From positions 620,001 to 684,000 of the forward strand of contig CBDBIU010000005.1 in assembly GCA_965206025.1 (NCBI GenBank): a stretch of 64,000 bases of DNA, given 5' to 3'. This DNA comes from G963668345 sp965206025 (GTDB lineage Bacteria > Acidobacteriota > Terriglobia > Bryobacterales > UBA6623). Shown piece by piece: positions 54,517 to 62,052 of the stretch (position 1 is the first letter of the stretch; each line of letters begins with the position of its first letter). The position numbers and the translations under genes are program-made. The notes under the pieces were generated by a model. The model was not told where the DNA came from. It was given only the letters and a program-made list of their open reading frames with translations, and ran no database searches.

Positions 54517-54622
54517 ACGTCATGATACGGAAGGTCCCGACGGCGGCGCAAGACGCCCGCGCCGGGCGGGTGTGTGGAAAGCAACGCGAAGTCTTGGTGG
54601 ATTTGTCGCCCGTTGCCCTCGT

Positions 54623-54648
54623 CAGGTGGTGAGAAAAGCGGGTTAGGC
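54623..54648 (+). repeat. Dispersed short repeat copy
   Basis: The unit GGTGAGAAAAGCGGGTTAG lies between guaB and the ABC transporter gene, 5 nt from the latter's stop codon. Related copies are at 21361, 39492, 44143, 52801, 59487 and 59663, and a partial one at 46904. Confidence 0.75.
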
Positions 54649-54652
54649 TCGG

Positions 54653-56716
54653 CTAGGCTTCGTCGCTCTCCCCCTCCGGCGGCTCTTGCGACGCAGCTTC
54701 GCCGATATTCTCCCCGCCGTCCTCCTCCCAAACATCGTCGGAGAGCGAGACCGAGGGAGGGGCCTGTACCTTGCCGTCGACTGCGACCCTCTCGGCTACC
54801 GCCGCGGAAATTGGCGACTCACTGGGAGGGGCCAAAGCGGGCGCTCCAGCGGGCCTGACAAGCTTGGCGCGATCCGCCTCTTGATCGCGATATTGCAGTT
54901 GATACAGCCGCCAGTAGATTCCCTTCCTCCCTAGCAGGTCTTGATGCCTACCTAGTTCGCGAACCTTGCCCTTGTGCATCACGAGAATCCGGTCGGCCCG
55001 CCGGATGGTCGAAAGCCTGTGCGCAACGACAATCGAGGTGTGGCCCGAAACCATCCGCGACAGCGCCCCGCGGATCCTCAGCTCGGTCTCGGTGTCGACG
55101 CTGGAGGTCGCCTCATCCAAGATCAGAAAGCGCGGATTGTGGGCCAAAGCCCGGGCGAAGCTGATGAGTTGTTTCTGGCCCGACGAGAGCGAGCTTCCTC
55201 GCTCGAGGAGCGGCTCGTCGAATCCGCGGGGCAAGCTTTGAACGAAACCATAGAGATTGACGTCGCGGGCCACTTGCTCGACACGCTCGAGGGAAACAGC
55301 CTCGTCTCCCATGCGGATGTTGCTTCCGATCGTGCCGGCAAACAGATAAGGATCCTGTAGAACGATGCCGAACTGGCGGCGAAGCTCGGAAACCGGCCAC
55401 TCGTTGATGTCTCGACCGCCCACTAGAATCCGTCCTTGTTGGATGTCGTAGAAGCGCAGCAGCAAACTGATGAGGGTCGTCTTGCCCGCTCCGGTGTGGC
55501 CGACGATGGCCAGCGTTTCTCCCGGCTCGATACGAAAGCTGACATCTCGCAGAACCCATTGCTCGCCCCGGTAGGCAAACCAAACGTTCTCGAACTCGAC
55601 GCCCTGGGGGGCCGTGGGCGTCGGCTGGGCTTCCCCCGACGCGCCGGCCGTTTTCCCCGATGCCGCCGCGTCCTGTTCGATCTCTTCGTCAGGGGCCGTA
55701 TCGAGAAGCTTGAAAATGCGCTCCGCGCTGGCCATCGCCGACTGGAGCACGTTGTATTTTTCGCTGAGATCCTGGATCGGCCGGAAGACCCGAGTGCCGT
55801 ATTGAATGAAGGCCACGACGATACCAATGGTCACGCCACCGTCGATGACGCTAGCCCCCCCGTAGACGATCAGCACGGCAATGGCCAACACGCCGAGCCA
55901 TTCTACGGCTGGGAAAAAGTAGGCATGCGCGCGGATGGCCCGATAGTAGGCGTCGCGATGCTCGGCGTTGATCTGATCAAACTCTCGCTCGCTTCCCCGC
56001 TCGTGGCTGAAAAGCTGCACGACGCCGATCCCGCTGATGTTCTCTTGCAGAAAGGCGTTGATCTTGGCGACCGCGACGCGGACTTCCCGGTAGCTTCTGC
56101 GCGCCCTTCGCCGAAACCAGATCGAAACTAACGCCACCAGGGGCACGACGCTGAACAGAACCGCCGTCAGATCCGGACTCAGATGAATCATTGCCGCCAA
56201 GATAAACGTCAGCGTCAGCAGATCGCCGAAGATCGCCACGACCCCGGACGTGAACATCTCGTTGAGCGTGTCAACGTCGGTCGTCGTTCGGGTCACCAAC
56301 CGCCCGACGGCATGTCGATCATAGAAACCCACTCCCATTTTTTGCAGGTGAGAGAAGATCTCCAGGCGCAGGTCGTACATGACGCGCTGTCCCGTGTAAT
56401 GCATCACATAGGTCTGCACAAAGCGGAACAGGAAGCCGCTGAGCAGGACGGCTAGGTAGATCAGAGCCAAGGTGTTCAGGCCCGCTAACATGTCCGCCGG
56501 GAGCCAGGGATCAAGGACCGAGGCGGCAGCCGGGCTGGGATCGAGGTAGCGGTCGATCGCGACCTTGGTTAAGTAGGGTCCAGCGACGGCCAGCAAGGAG
56601 TGGATGACCAGCAGGCAGACCGAGACGGCGACCAACATCCGGTAGGGCCGCAGGTAGCGCACCAATCGCGCCACGAGCCGCGAGTCGTAGATCTTGCCGA
56701 TGGCTTCGTCTTCCAT
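54653..56716 (-). CDS. Heterodimeric ABC exporter, catalytically complete subunit (MdlB/TM288 type)
   Basis: The protein has 687 residues. An N-terminal six-helix membrane domain is followed by a nucleotide-binding domain: Walker A GHTGAGKTT, signature LSSGQKQL, Walker B RFLILDEATSSVD with the canonical glutamate, and H-loop IVVAHRLSTI. After the usual end there is an extra 70-residue tail rich in Pro, Ala and acid residues (APALAPPSESPISAAVAERV...), absent from typical relatives. It lies 42 nt after the second exporter gene. Its partner has an Asp in place of the Walker B Glu, so the two very likely form one heterodimeric exporter with one working and one degenerate ATP site. The substrate (drug or lipid) is unknown. 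Confidence 0.93.
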   Translation of the reverse strand: MEDEAIGKIYDSRLVARLVRYLRPYRMLVAVSVCLLVIHSLLAVAGPYLTKVAIDRYLDPSPAAASVLDPWLPADMLAGLNTLALIYLAVLLSGFLFRFVQTYVMHYTGQRVMYDLRLEIFSHLQKMGVGFYDRHAVGRLVTRTTTDVDTLNEMFTSGVVAIFGDLLTLTFILAAMIHLSPDLTAVLFSVVPLVALVSIWFRRRARRSYREVRVAVAKINAFLQENISGIGVVQLFSHERGSEREFDQINAEHRDAYYRAIRAHAYFFPAVEWLGVLAIAVLIVYGGASVIDGGVTIGIVVAFIQYGTRVFRPIQDLSEKYNVLQSAMASAERIFKLLDTAPDEEIEQDAAASGKTAGASGEAQPTPTAPQGVEFENVWFAYRGEQWVLRDVSFRIEPGETLAIVGHTGAGKTTLISLLLRFYDIQQGRILVGGRDINEWPVSELRRQFGIVLQDPYLFAGTIGSNIRMGDEAVSLERVEQVARDVNLYGFVQSLPRGFDEPLLERGSSLSSGQKQLISFARALAHNPRFLILDEATSSVDTETELRIRGALSRMVSGHTSIVVAHRLSTIRRADRILVMHKGKVRELGRHQDLLGRKGIYWRLYQLQYRDQEADRAKLVRPAGAPALAPPSESPISAAVAERVAVDGKVQAPPSVSLSDDVWEEDGGENIGEAASQEPPEGESDEA

Positions 56717-56758
56717 TACGTTCGTCGCCCAGCCGGCATTTCCCGCCAGGCGGTTCGC

Positions 56759-58507
56759 CTATACGTGTTCCAACTCCCGCTCAAGCCGTTGCTTTTCGTA
56801 AAGCCTCGAATAATATCCGCCCTTCGACAGCAGCTCTTCGTGCGCACCGCGCTCGACAACCCGGCCCTCTACAAGCACCACAATCTGGTCGGCGTGGCGG
56901 GCCATCGAGACGCGATGAGAAATCATGAGCGTCGTCCGATTCCTCATGATCACGCGAAGCCGTTCCAAAATCTTCTCTTCCGTGATTGTGTCCACGCTTG
57001 ACAAACAGTCGTCGAGAATCAGGATCCGCGGGTCCCGAATGACGGCGCGAGCGATTGCCGTGCGCTGTTTCTGTCCGCCCGACAGGGTCATTCCCCGTTC
57101 CCCCACCAGAGTCTCGAACGCCTCGGGAAACTCCGCAATGTCGTCCGCGACGTGGGCGACGCTTGTCGCTTCCAATACCCGCCGGTTGTCTGCCTCCGGG
57201 GCTCCGAAGGTCACATTCTTGCGAACACTTTGACTAAACAAGAAGGTTTCTTGGGGCACGAAACCGACCGAGCGGCGGAGCACATCAAGCGGGATGCGCC
57301 GCGCGTCCACGCCGTCCACCAGGAGTGCGCCCTGCTGCGGTTCGAGCAGCCGCGGCACGAGATTGACAAGCGTAGTCTTGCCGCCGCCGGTCGGGCCGAT
57401 GATCGCCAACGTCTGTCCCGACGGAACGTAGAGGTTGATGTCGATCAGCGAAGGCCGCTGGGAGCCGGGATAGGAGAACGTCAAGTTCTTAAACTCGAGG
57501 TCGCCCCGGATGCTTTCGATCGCCGCGTCGGTCTGTTCGGAATCAGAGATTTCCAGGGGGTGCCGGAGCAGCTCGTTGAGACGCTCCAAAGAGGCGGTGC
57601 CCCGCTGAACGAGGTTGACGACCCAGCCGAAGCCGATCATCGGCCAAGTCAGCATGGCCGTGTAAGCCATGAACATGACGAAGGAGCCGAGCGTGATCTC
57701 GCCCCGCAAAACCTGCCGCCCTCCGTACCAAAGGACAATCACGTAGGTGAGCCCGACCAGCACTTCCAACAGCGGGTAGAACTTGCCCCAAAGCCGGACC
57801 AGCCTTAGATTCTGCGCCACGTAGTCGTCGCCGAGATCGCGGAAACGCTCGATTTCGGCCCCTTGGAGCGAGTACGCCCGCACGATGCGAGCGTTGCTCA
57901 AGCTTTCTTGCACCAGAGAGCTAATGTCGGAAAACCTTTTCTGGATGCGCTGAAACCCCTCGTGAATCCGGCGGCCAAAGTAGGTAACCGTGAGGGTCAC
58001 CAGGGGAACGGGCAAGAAGACAAAGCAGGTGAGGCGCCAATCCGTCGAACTCATCACCGTCAACACGATTACGAAGGTCAGCAAAACGTCGACCGAATAC
58101 ATGACGCCCGGGCCAAGCATGAGCCGCACGGCGTTCATGTCATTCGTCGCCCGCGACATCAGGTCCCCGGTCCGATAGGACTGGTAGAAACGCTGGGACA
58201 GTTTCGTCAGGTGGGAGAACAGGTCGTTGCGCAGATCGTACTCGATGTCCCGCGAAATGCCGATCAAGATCCAGCGCATCCAGTACTGAAACACCCCTTT
58301 CATCAGGGCCAAGACCAGCAGAAGGCCGGCCAGCTCAACGAGCGCCTGGAGCGCAAACTCCTCGTGCAGACGGTCGATCGCAAGCCCCAGGACAAGCGGG
58401 ACCGAGGCGGCTAGGAGAGTTTTTGATCCCAGCGCGAGAAAACCCGCCCCGTAGCGCCAGCGGTAGCGTAGCAGGTAGGGGTAGAGCGTCCGTAGGGTCT
58501 TCAACAT
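56759..58507 (-). CDS. Heterodimeric ABC exporter, degenerate-site subunit (MdlA/TM287 type)
   Basis: The protein has 582 residues: six membrane helices, then a nucleotide-binding domain with Walker A GPTGGGKTT, signature LSGGQKQR and Walker B RILILDDCLSSVD, in which Asp replaces the catalytic Glu. That substitution is the hallmark of one subunit in heterodimeric exporters such as TM287/288. The H-loop is LMISHRVSMA. The ABC gene immediately downstream (gap 42 nt) keeps the Glu. The YdcF-like gene lies 7 nt upstream, so the three form an operon read from about 59,141 to 54,653. Confidence 0.93.
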   Translation of the reverse strand: MLKTLRTLYPYLLRYRWRYGAGFLALGSKTLLAASVPLVLGLAIDRLHEEFALQALVELAGLLLVLALMKGVFQYWMRWILIGISRDIEYDLRNDLFSHLTKLSQRFYQSYRTGDLMSRATNDMNAVRLMLGPGVMYSVDVLLTFVIVLTVMSSTDWRLTCFVFLPVPLVTLTVTYFGRRIHEGFQRIQKRFSDISSLVQESLSNARIVRAYSLQGAEIERFRDLGDDYVAQNLRLVRLWGKFYPLLEVLVGLTYVIVLWYGGRQVLRGEITLGSFVMFMAYTAMLTWPMIGFGWVVNLVQRGTASLERLNELLRHPLEISDSEQTDAAIESIRGDLEFKNLTFSYPGSQRPSLIDINLYVPSGQTLAIIGPTGGGKTTLVNLVPRLLEPQQGALLVDGVDARRIPLDVLRRSVGFVPQETFLFSQSVRKNVTFGAPEADNRRVLEATSVAHVADDIAEFPEAFETLVGERGMTLSGGQKQRTAIARAVIRDPRILILDDCLSSVDTITEEKILERLRVIMRNRTTLMISHRVSMARHADQIVVLVEGRVVERGAHEELLSKGGYYSRLYEKQRLERELEHV

Positions 58508-58514
58508 AGAGGCT

Positions 58515-59141
58515 TCACTCGAACCACGAATGCAGGGTCTTGAGGGACTCGATCACAAAGACTTTCCTTCCCTGGCGGCTACGCCACCAATCTTCGGGCC
58601 CAAAGTCGGGATAGTCGGCGGCGACGAAAACGTAGTCGACGTCCTTCGAACCGTGCTTGTGGAAAATGTAGCGAGCTCGTCGGGTGTGAAAATTTGAGGT
58701 TACCACGAGGGCTTTTCCTATTCCGCGACGCCGCAGTTCCCGGTCCAGCCGATTTGCTTCCTCCAGGGTCGAACGCGCCTCGATGGGAAATCCGTCAAAG
58801 ATCTCCTCGGAAGCTCCGCGAGCCACGGCGAACGGAATGGCCAGCTCGTGCTCGGGAATGCCGAAGTAATTCTTGGGGCCGCTGACCAGAACTCGGGGGG
58901 CGTAGCCTTTTTCGACTAACTCGGCGGCCAGCAGGATCCTTTCTCCATGGAGGTCTCCGGCGAGTACGACCACGATGTCGGCCTTCGCCAACGGGTCGGA
59001 CTTGACGAGAAGCTCTCCCATCCACGTCAGCCAGCTTGCGCGGCTCCCGTAGGCTAGCCCGATCGCCAGAGCCAACAGCACGGCTGCTCTCAACCAGCGG
59101 CGACGGAGGAGCGGAAGGCGGGATGCGGGGTCCGACCTCAT
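58515..59141 (-). CDS. YdcF/SanA-like membrane protein (DUF218)
   Basis: From ATG 59141 the protein has 208 residues. One membrane helix near the N-terminus (WLRAAVLLALAIGLAYGS) is followed by the DUF218 domain: KADIVVVLAGDLHGERILLA, APRVLVSGPKNYFGI, ARSTLEEANRL and GKALVVTSNFHTRRARYIFH. The family includes SanA, ElyC and YdcF, linked to envelope integrity and lipid-carrier handling; the biochemical activity is not certain. The frame is open to 59210, but ATG 59141 puts the helix at the usual distance. It ends 7 nt before the first exporter gene, so a role in the same envelope process is a reasonable guess. Confidence 0.85.
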   Translation of the reverse strand: MRSDPASRLPLLRRRWLRAAVLLALAIGLAYGSRASWLTWMGELLVKSDPLAKADIVVVLAGDLHGERILLAAELVEKGYAPRVLVSGPKNYFGIPEHELAIPFAVARGASEEIFDGFPIEARSTLEEANRLDRELRRRGIGKALVVTSNFHTRRARYIFHKHGSKDVDYVFVAADYPDFGPEDWWRSRQGRKVFVIESLKTLHSWFE

Positions 59142-59486
59142 CCGGGAACCAGTTTCATGCTTGACGGCGCGTGTCCGTATGTTTGACCGGCGATTGTGTT
59201 CGAATCTCACTGGGACCGGCGGGGATCATCGCAGATGCTCTATCGTGACGATACCTTCAGGCGAACGCTGCTACACCGAGGCTCGCTCTTAGGGAACGGG
59301 GGTGTCGTGAGTCTCACTACCCCCGCGGTGAGCGGCTACTCGTCTACCACTTGACAGGAAGATGGTTTATCCCATGATTGACCTCGACGATGCCTGCCAG
59401 TATTTCCAGACTTTCAACCTGGTATCCGGTACCACTCTTGTACAAATTGCCTTTTTGAATTCGTAAGCCGGGGAGGCAGAACGTCC

Positions 59487-59512
59487 GCTAGCCCGGATTT
59501 CTCACCACCTGA
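59487..59512 (-). repeat. Dispersed short repeat copy
   Basis: The minus strand reads GGTGAGAAATCCGGGCTAG, one or two bases from the consensus GGTGAGAAAAGCGGGCTAG. Confidence 0.75.
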
Positions 59513-59662
59513 CGGTCGAAGCACGCGATAAGCCCGCCATTACTTCGTTGCGCTTGCTCGCCGTGCTCAACGTAGGGTTCAAGTACGCCCGCATGATTCA
59601 AGAAATGCGGCGCCGAGCGGCGCGCGCCTTGTACTGACGGGCCTCTCACGCACTTCGCCTCG

Positions 59663-59688
59663 CCACCTGGTGAGAAAAGCGGGCTAGG
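59663..59688 (+). repeat. Dispersed short repeat copy
   Basis: The unit is exactly GGTGAGAAAAGCGGGCTAG and is inverted relative to the copy at 59487. Confidence 0.8.
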
Positions 59689-59944
59689 TTGGGATCGGGT
59701 TCGGACCTATGAACCAATCCGCCCTGGGAGGTCCCCCCATGAGTAGAGTATGGAGTATTTTCTCGCGGCTTTTAAAGCTGTTTCCGTCGACGATGGCCTA
59801 CGCCAACCGGCAACGCCCTGGGCAGCTCTACCGTATATCCCGGTCAGATCACGATCAGTACACATCCTTCCCGCGCGAATTTACGGTAAAGATCCTACAT
59901 CGCGACTTGGCCGAAGACGCGCCGACGGGCCCGTTCGGGGAGGG

Positions 59945-60607
59945 CTATTTCCGGCAGTTGAAAACGTAGGCCGGGGGTAAGTTTCGCCAGATCGTGCGCG
60001 ACTGCACAGTTTGAAAGTACTGGCGCAGCAGATCGCCCACATCGTAATAGCGGAGGCGTCTTTCGTGCAAGTGCATTCGATGGACGTACTGAAACTGCGT
60101 GAAGACACTTCGCTCGCCGAGAAGAGGCATCAGCCCGCTGAGGATCGCGTGCTGCTGCGAGTCGGGCATCAGACCAAGCCCCAACGAGGAGACCACGGCG
60201 TCAATGTGCTCCCAGCCTCGATCGCGCAGCGCTCGGGCGGCTGCTTCGGCTCCGGCGTGGACAATTTCCAGTCGGGGGTCCGCCAAGCTCCGCCGGAGGT
60301 ACTCGACAAAGCGCGGGCTGACTTCAAACGCCAATACTCGCGCGTCGGGTGACAGCAGATCGAGCAATTCGCGGGTCATCACCCCCGTGCCGGGACCGAG
60401 CTCGACCACGAATTTCGCGTCGCTGAGGGGGAGCGGCTCCACCATCGCCTGCGCCAGCATGCGGGAGCTGGGAACGACCGCCGCCGTCGACTGAAAGTCG
60501 GCGAGAACTTGCGTGACAAAGGTTGCGAGGCTCAAGCTAATTGACCCGATCAGACGGGCGCACGCTACGAGGGGAAGGAACTGAATGAAACGACGATCAT
60601 AACACAC
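59945..60607 (-). CDS. PmtA-like phospholipid N-methyltransferase
   Basis: The protein has up to 220 residues. It has VVPSSRMLAQAM, the SAM-binding motif I FVVELGPGTGVMTRELL, DAVVSSLGLGLMP, and at the C-terminus FTQFQYVHRM and SRTIWRNLPPAYVFNCRK. This is the pattern of the PmtA/phosphatidylethanolamine N-methyltransferase-like family, which methylates a membrane phospholipid or related small molecule at the cytoplasmic face. The longest frame starts at GTG 60607; TTG 60535 gives a protein closer to family length. It lies alone, downstream of the DUF1501 gene on the same strand by about 80 nt. Confidence 0.82.
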   Translation of the reverse strand: MCYDRRFIQFLPLVACARLIGSISLSLATFVTQVLADFQSTAAVVPSSRMLAQAMVEPLPLSDAKFVVELGPGTGVMTRELLDLLSPDARVLAFEVSPRFVEYLRRSLADPRLEIVHAGAEAAARALRDRGWEHIDAVVSSLGLGLMPDSQQHAILSGLMPLLGERSVFTQFQYVHRMHLHERRLRYYDVGDLLRQYFQTVQSRTIWRNLPPAYVFNCRK

Positions 60608-60685
60608 ACAAGGGCGCCGTTCTTCGCGGCGGAATTGTCCAATGCGAGACGATCCTGAACGGGAACCGTGGGGCTCGCCGGCAGT

Positions 60686-62038
60686 CTAAATCAATTCTTG
60701 AATCGGAGAGCCTGCTTTGTTGTCGAAGCCGTTGGCGATGTAGATGGGGCGGCCGACGGGCGTCATGTAGGTTTTCCCCCAGTCGATCCCCATGGCTTTG
60801 TAGACGGTTGCGTAGAGGTCTCCGATCGAGGTGGGCCGTTCGGCCACGTAGGCGCCCCGGTCGTCGCTGGCACCGACGATCTGGCCGCCGCGGATGCCGC
60901 CTCCTCCGACCACCAAAGACCAGCAATCCGGCCAGTGATCGCGACCGTTACCCGGGTTGATGTCGGCGGTGCGGCCGAACTCTCCCGTGGCGATCACGAC
61001 GGTGGACTCCAGCATGCCGCGCTGATCGAGGTCTTCGAGCAGAGTCGACAGCGTCTGATCCAACGAAGGAGCCAAGGTCTCGCGGAGTCTCTTTTCGTTG
61101 TCGCCGTGCGTATCCCACTGGCCATGCGTGTAACCCGCCGCGGTCACGAATCGGCACCCTGCTTCGACAAGGCGGCGCGCCATCAGGACGCTTTGCCCCA
61201 CGCGGGTGCGGCCGTAGCGGTCTCTGGTCTTTTCCGATTCCTGAGAAAGGTCAAAGGCGTTCTGCACGTGAGGGGAGAGGATCATCCCCAGCGCCTGCTC
61301 TTGGAAGGAGTCCATCTTCTCGAAGTCGGCCAGTTGCTCCCGCCGGCGGTAGTGGCGGTCGACGATACCCGACAGCGTACGGCGATCGTCGATGGCTTCG
61401 CTGGAAATCGATTTCGGCAGGCTGAGATCGGGAACCCGAAAGTCCGGCTTGCTGGGGTCGGGCAGAATCATGCCATCGTATTGGCCCCCAAGGAAAGCCC
61501 CTTTGTAGGCCTCTTCGTAGTTGAAAAAATCGAATTCCGTGGGCATCGGAACGATCACGTAGGGCGGCATGTCTTTCCTCGGCCCGAGTTCCTTGGAAAC
61601 GATCGACCCGAAGCTGGGGAACTTCATGGCCGGATTCGGCCGATGGCCCGTTTGCGTCTGGATGGTCCCTTGCGGGTGGTTTCTTTCTTCTGTCTTCATG
61701 GACCGGATGATCGACAGCTTGTCCATGTGTTTGGCGACGCCGGGCAATATTTCCGAGATCTCGATGCCGGGAACATTCGTGGGAATCGTCTTAAAGAAGG
61801 AGTTGCCCTTGACATCCCAAGTGTCGAGGTGGCTGACGCCGCCTTCGAGCCAGAGCAAGATGCAAGCCTTGGCCTTGCCGGCCGCGGCCGGGGTGTGCTC
61901 TCCGGCCAACGCGGGAACGGCGCCAAGGCGGAGATATTCGCTGAGACTCAATCCCAGAAAGCTCAGCGAACCGACTCGCAGGAAATCACGCCGAGTTGCC
62001 GCTATTCCTTCGCAGTGATCACATTGACGCTGTTTCAT
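60686..62038 (-). CDS. DUF1501 family Tat-exported protein (third copy)
   Basis: The protein has 450 residues. A twin-arginine leader follows a short cysteine-bearing start (CDHCEGIAATRRDFLRVGSL, SFLGLSLSEYLRLGAVPALA). The DUF1501 core has LLWLEGGVSHLDTWDVKGNS, ISEILPGVAKHMDKLSIIRS, SVLMARRLVEAGCRFVTAAG, and VVIATGEFGRTADINPGNGR. This copy is shorter and clearly diverged from the two at 2,335 and 24,382, which resemble each other more. It begins 14 nt after the large DUF1549/DUF1553 gene, so they form an operon. Confidence 0.93.
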   Translation of the reverse strand: MKQRQCDHCEGIAATRRDFLRVGSLSFLGLSLSEYLRLGAVPALAGEHTPAAAGKAKACILLWLEGGVSHLDTWDVKGNSFFKTIPTNVPGIEISEILPGVAKHMDKLSIIRSMKTEERNHPQGTIQTQTGHRPNPAMKFPSFGSIVSKELGPRKDMPPYVIVPMPTEFDFFNYEEAYKGAFLGGQYDGMILPDPSKPDFRVPDLSLPKSISSEAIDDRRTLSGIVDRHYRRREQLADFEKMDSFQEQALGMILSPHVQNAFDLSQESEKTRDRYGRTRVGQSVLMARRLVEAGCRFVTAAGYTHGQWDTHGDNEKRLRETLAPSLDQTLSTLLEDLDQRGMLESTVVIATGEFGRTADINPGNGRDHWPDCWSLVVGGGGIRGGQIVGASDDRGAYVAERPTSIGDLYATVYKAMGIDWGKTYMTPVGRPIYIANGFDNKAGSPIQELI

Positions 62039-62052
62039 GTATCCGTTCCTCG

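Larger units (their letters stand above)
59142..59944. other. Intergenic region with two dispersed repeats and a coding remnant
   Basis: No intact gene was found. Two copies of the dispersed repeat lie in inverted orientation (59487-59512 and 59663-59688). Between them a 40-codon frame ends at TGA 59637-59639 (AITSLRLLAVLNVGFKYARM, IQEMRRRAARALY), which looks like the end of an unidentified protein. A further frame at 59,360 (MIDLDDACQYFQTFNLVSGT) is too short to judge. Confidence 0.5.

Noticed and set aside
53014..54525. 503-codon plus-strand frame
   Set aside because: It is the exact antisense of guaB, with no recognisable domain.
59709..59969. 86-codon plus-strand frame
   Set aside because: No domain or signal peptide is seen, and it runs into the end of the methyltransferase gene on the other strand.
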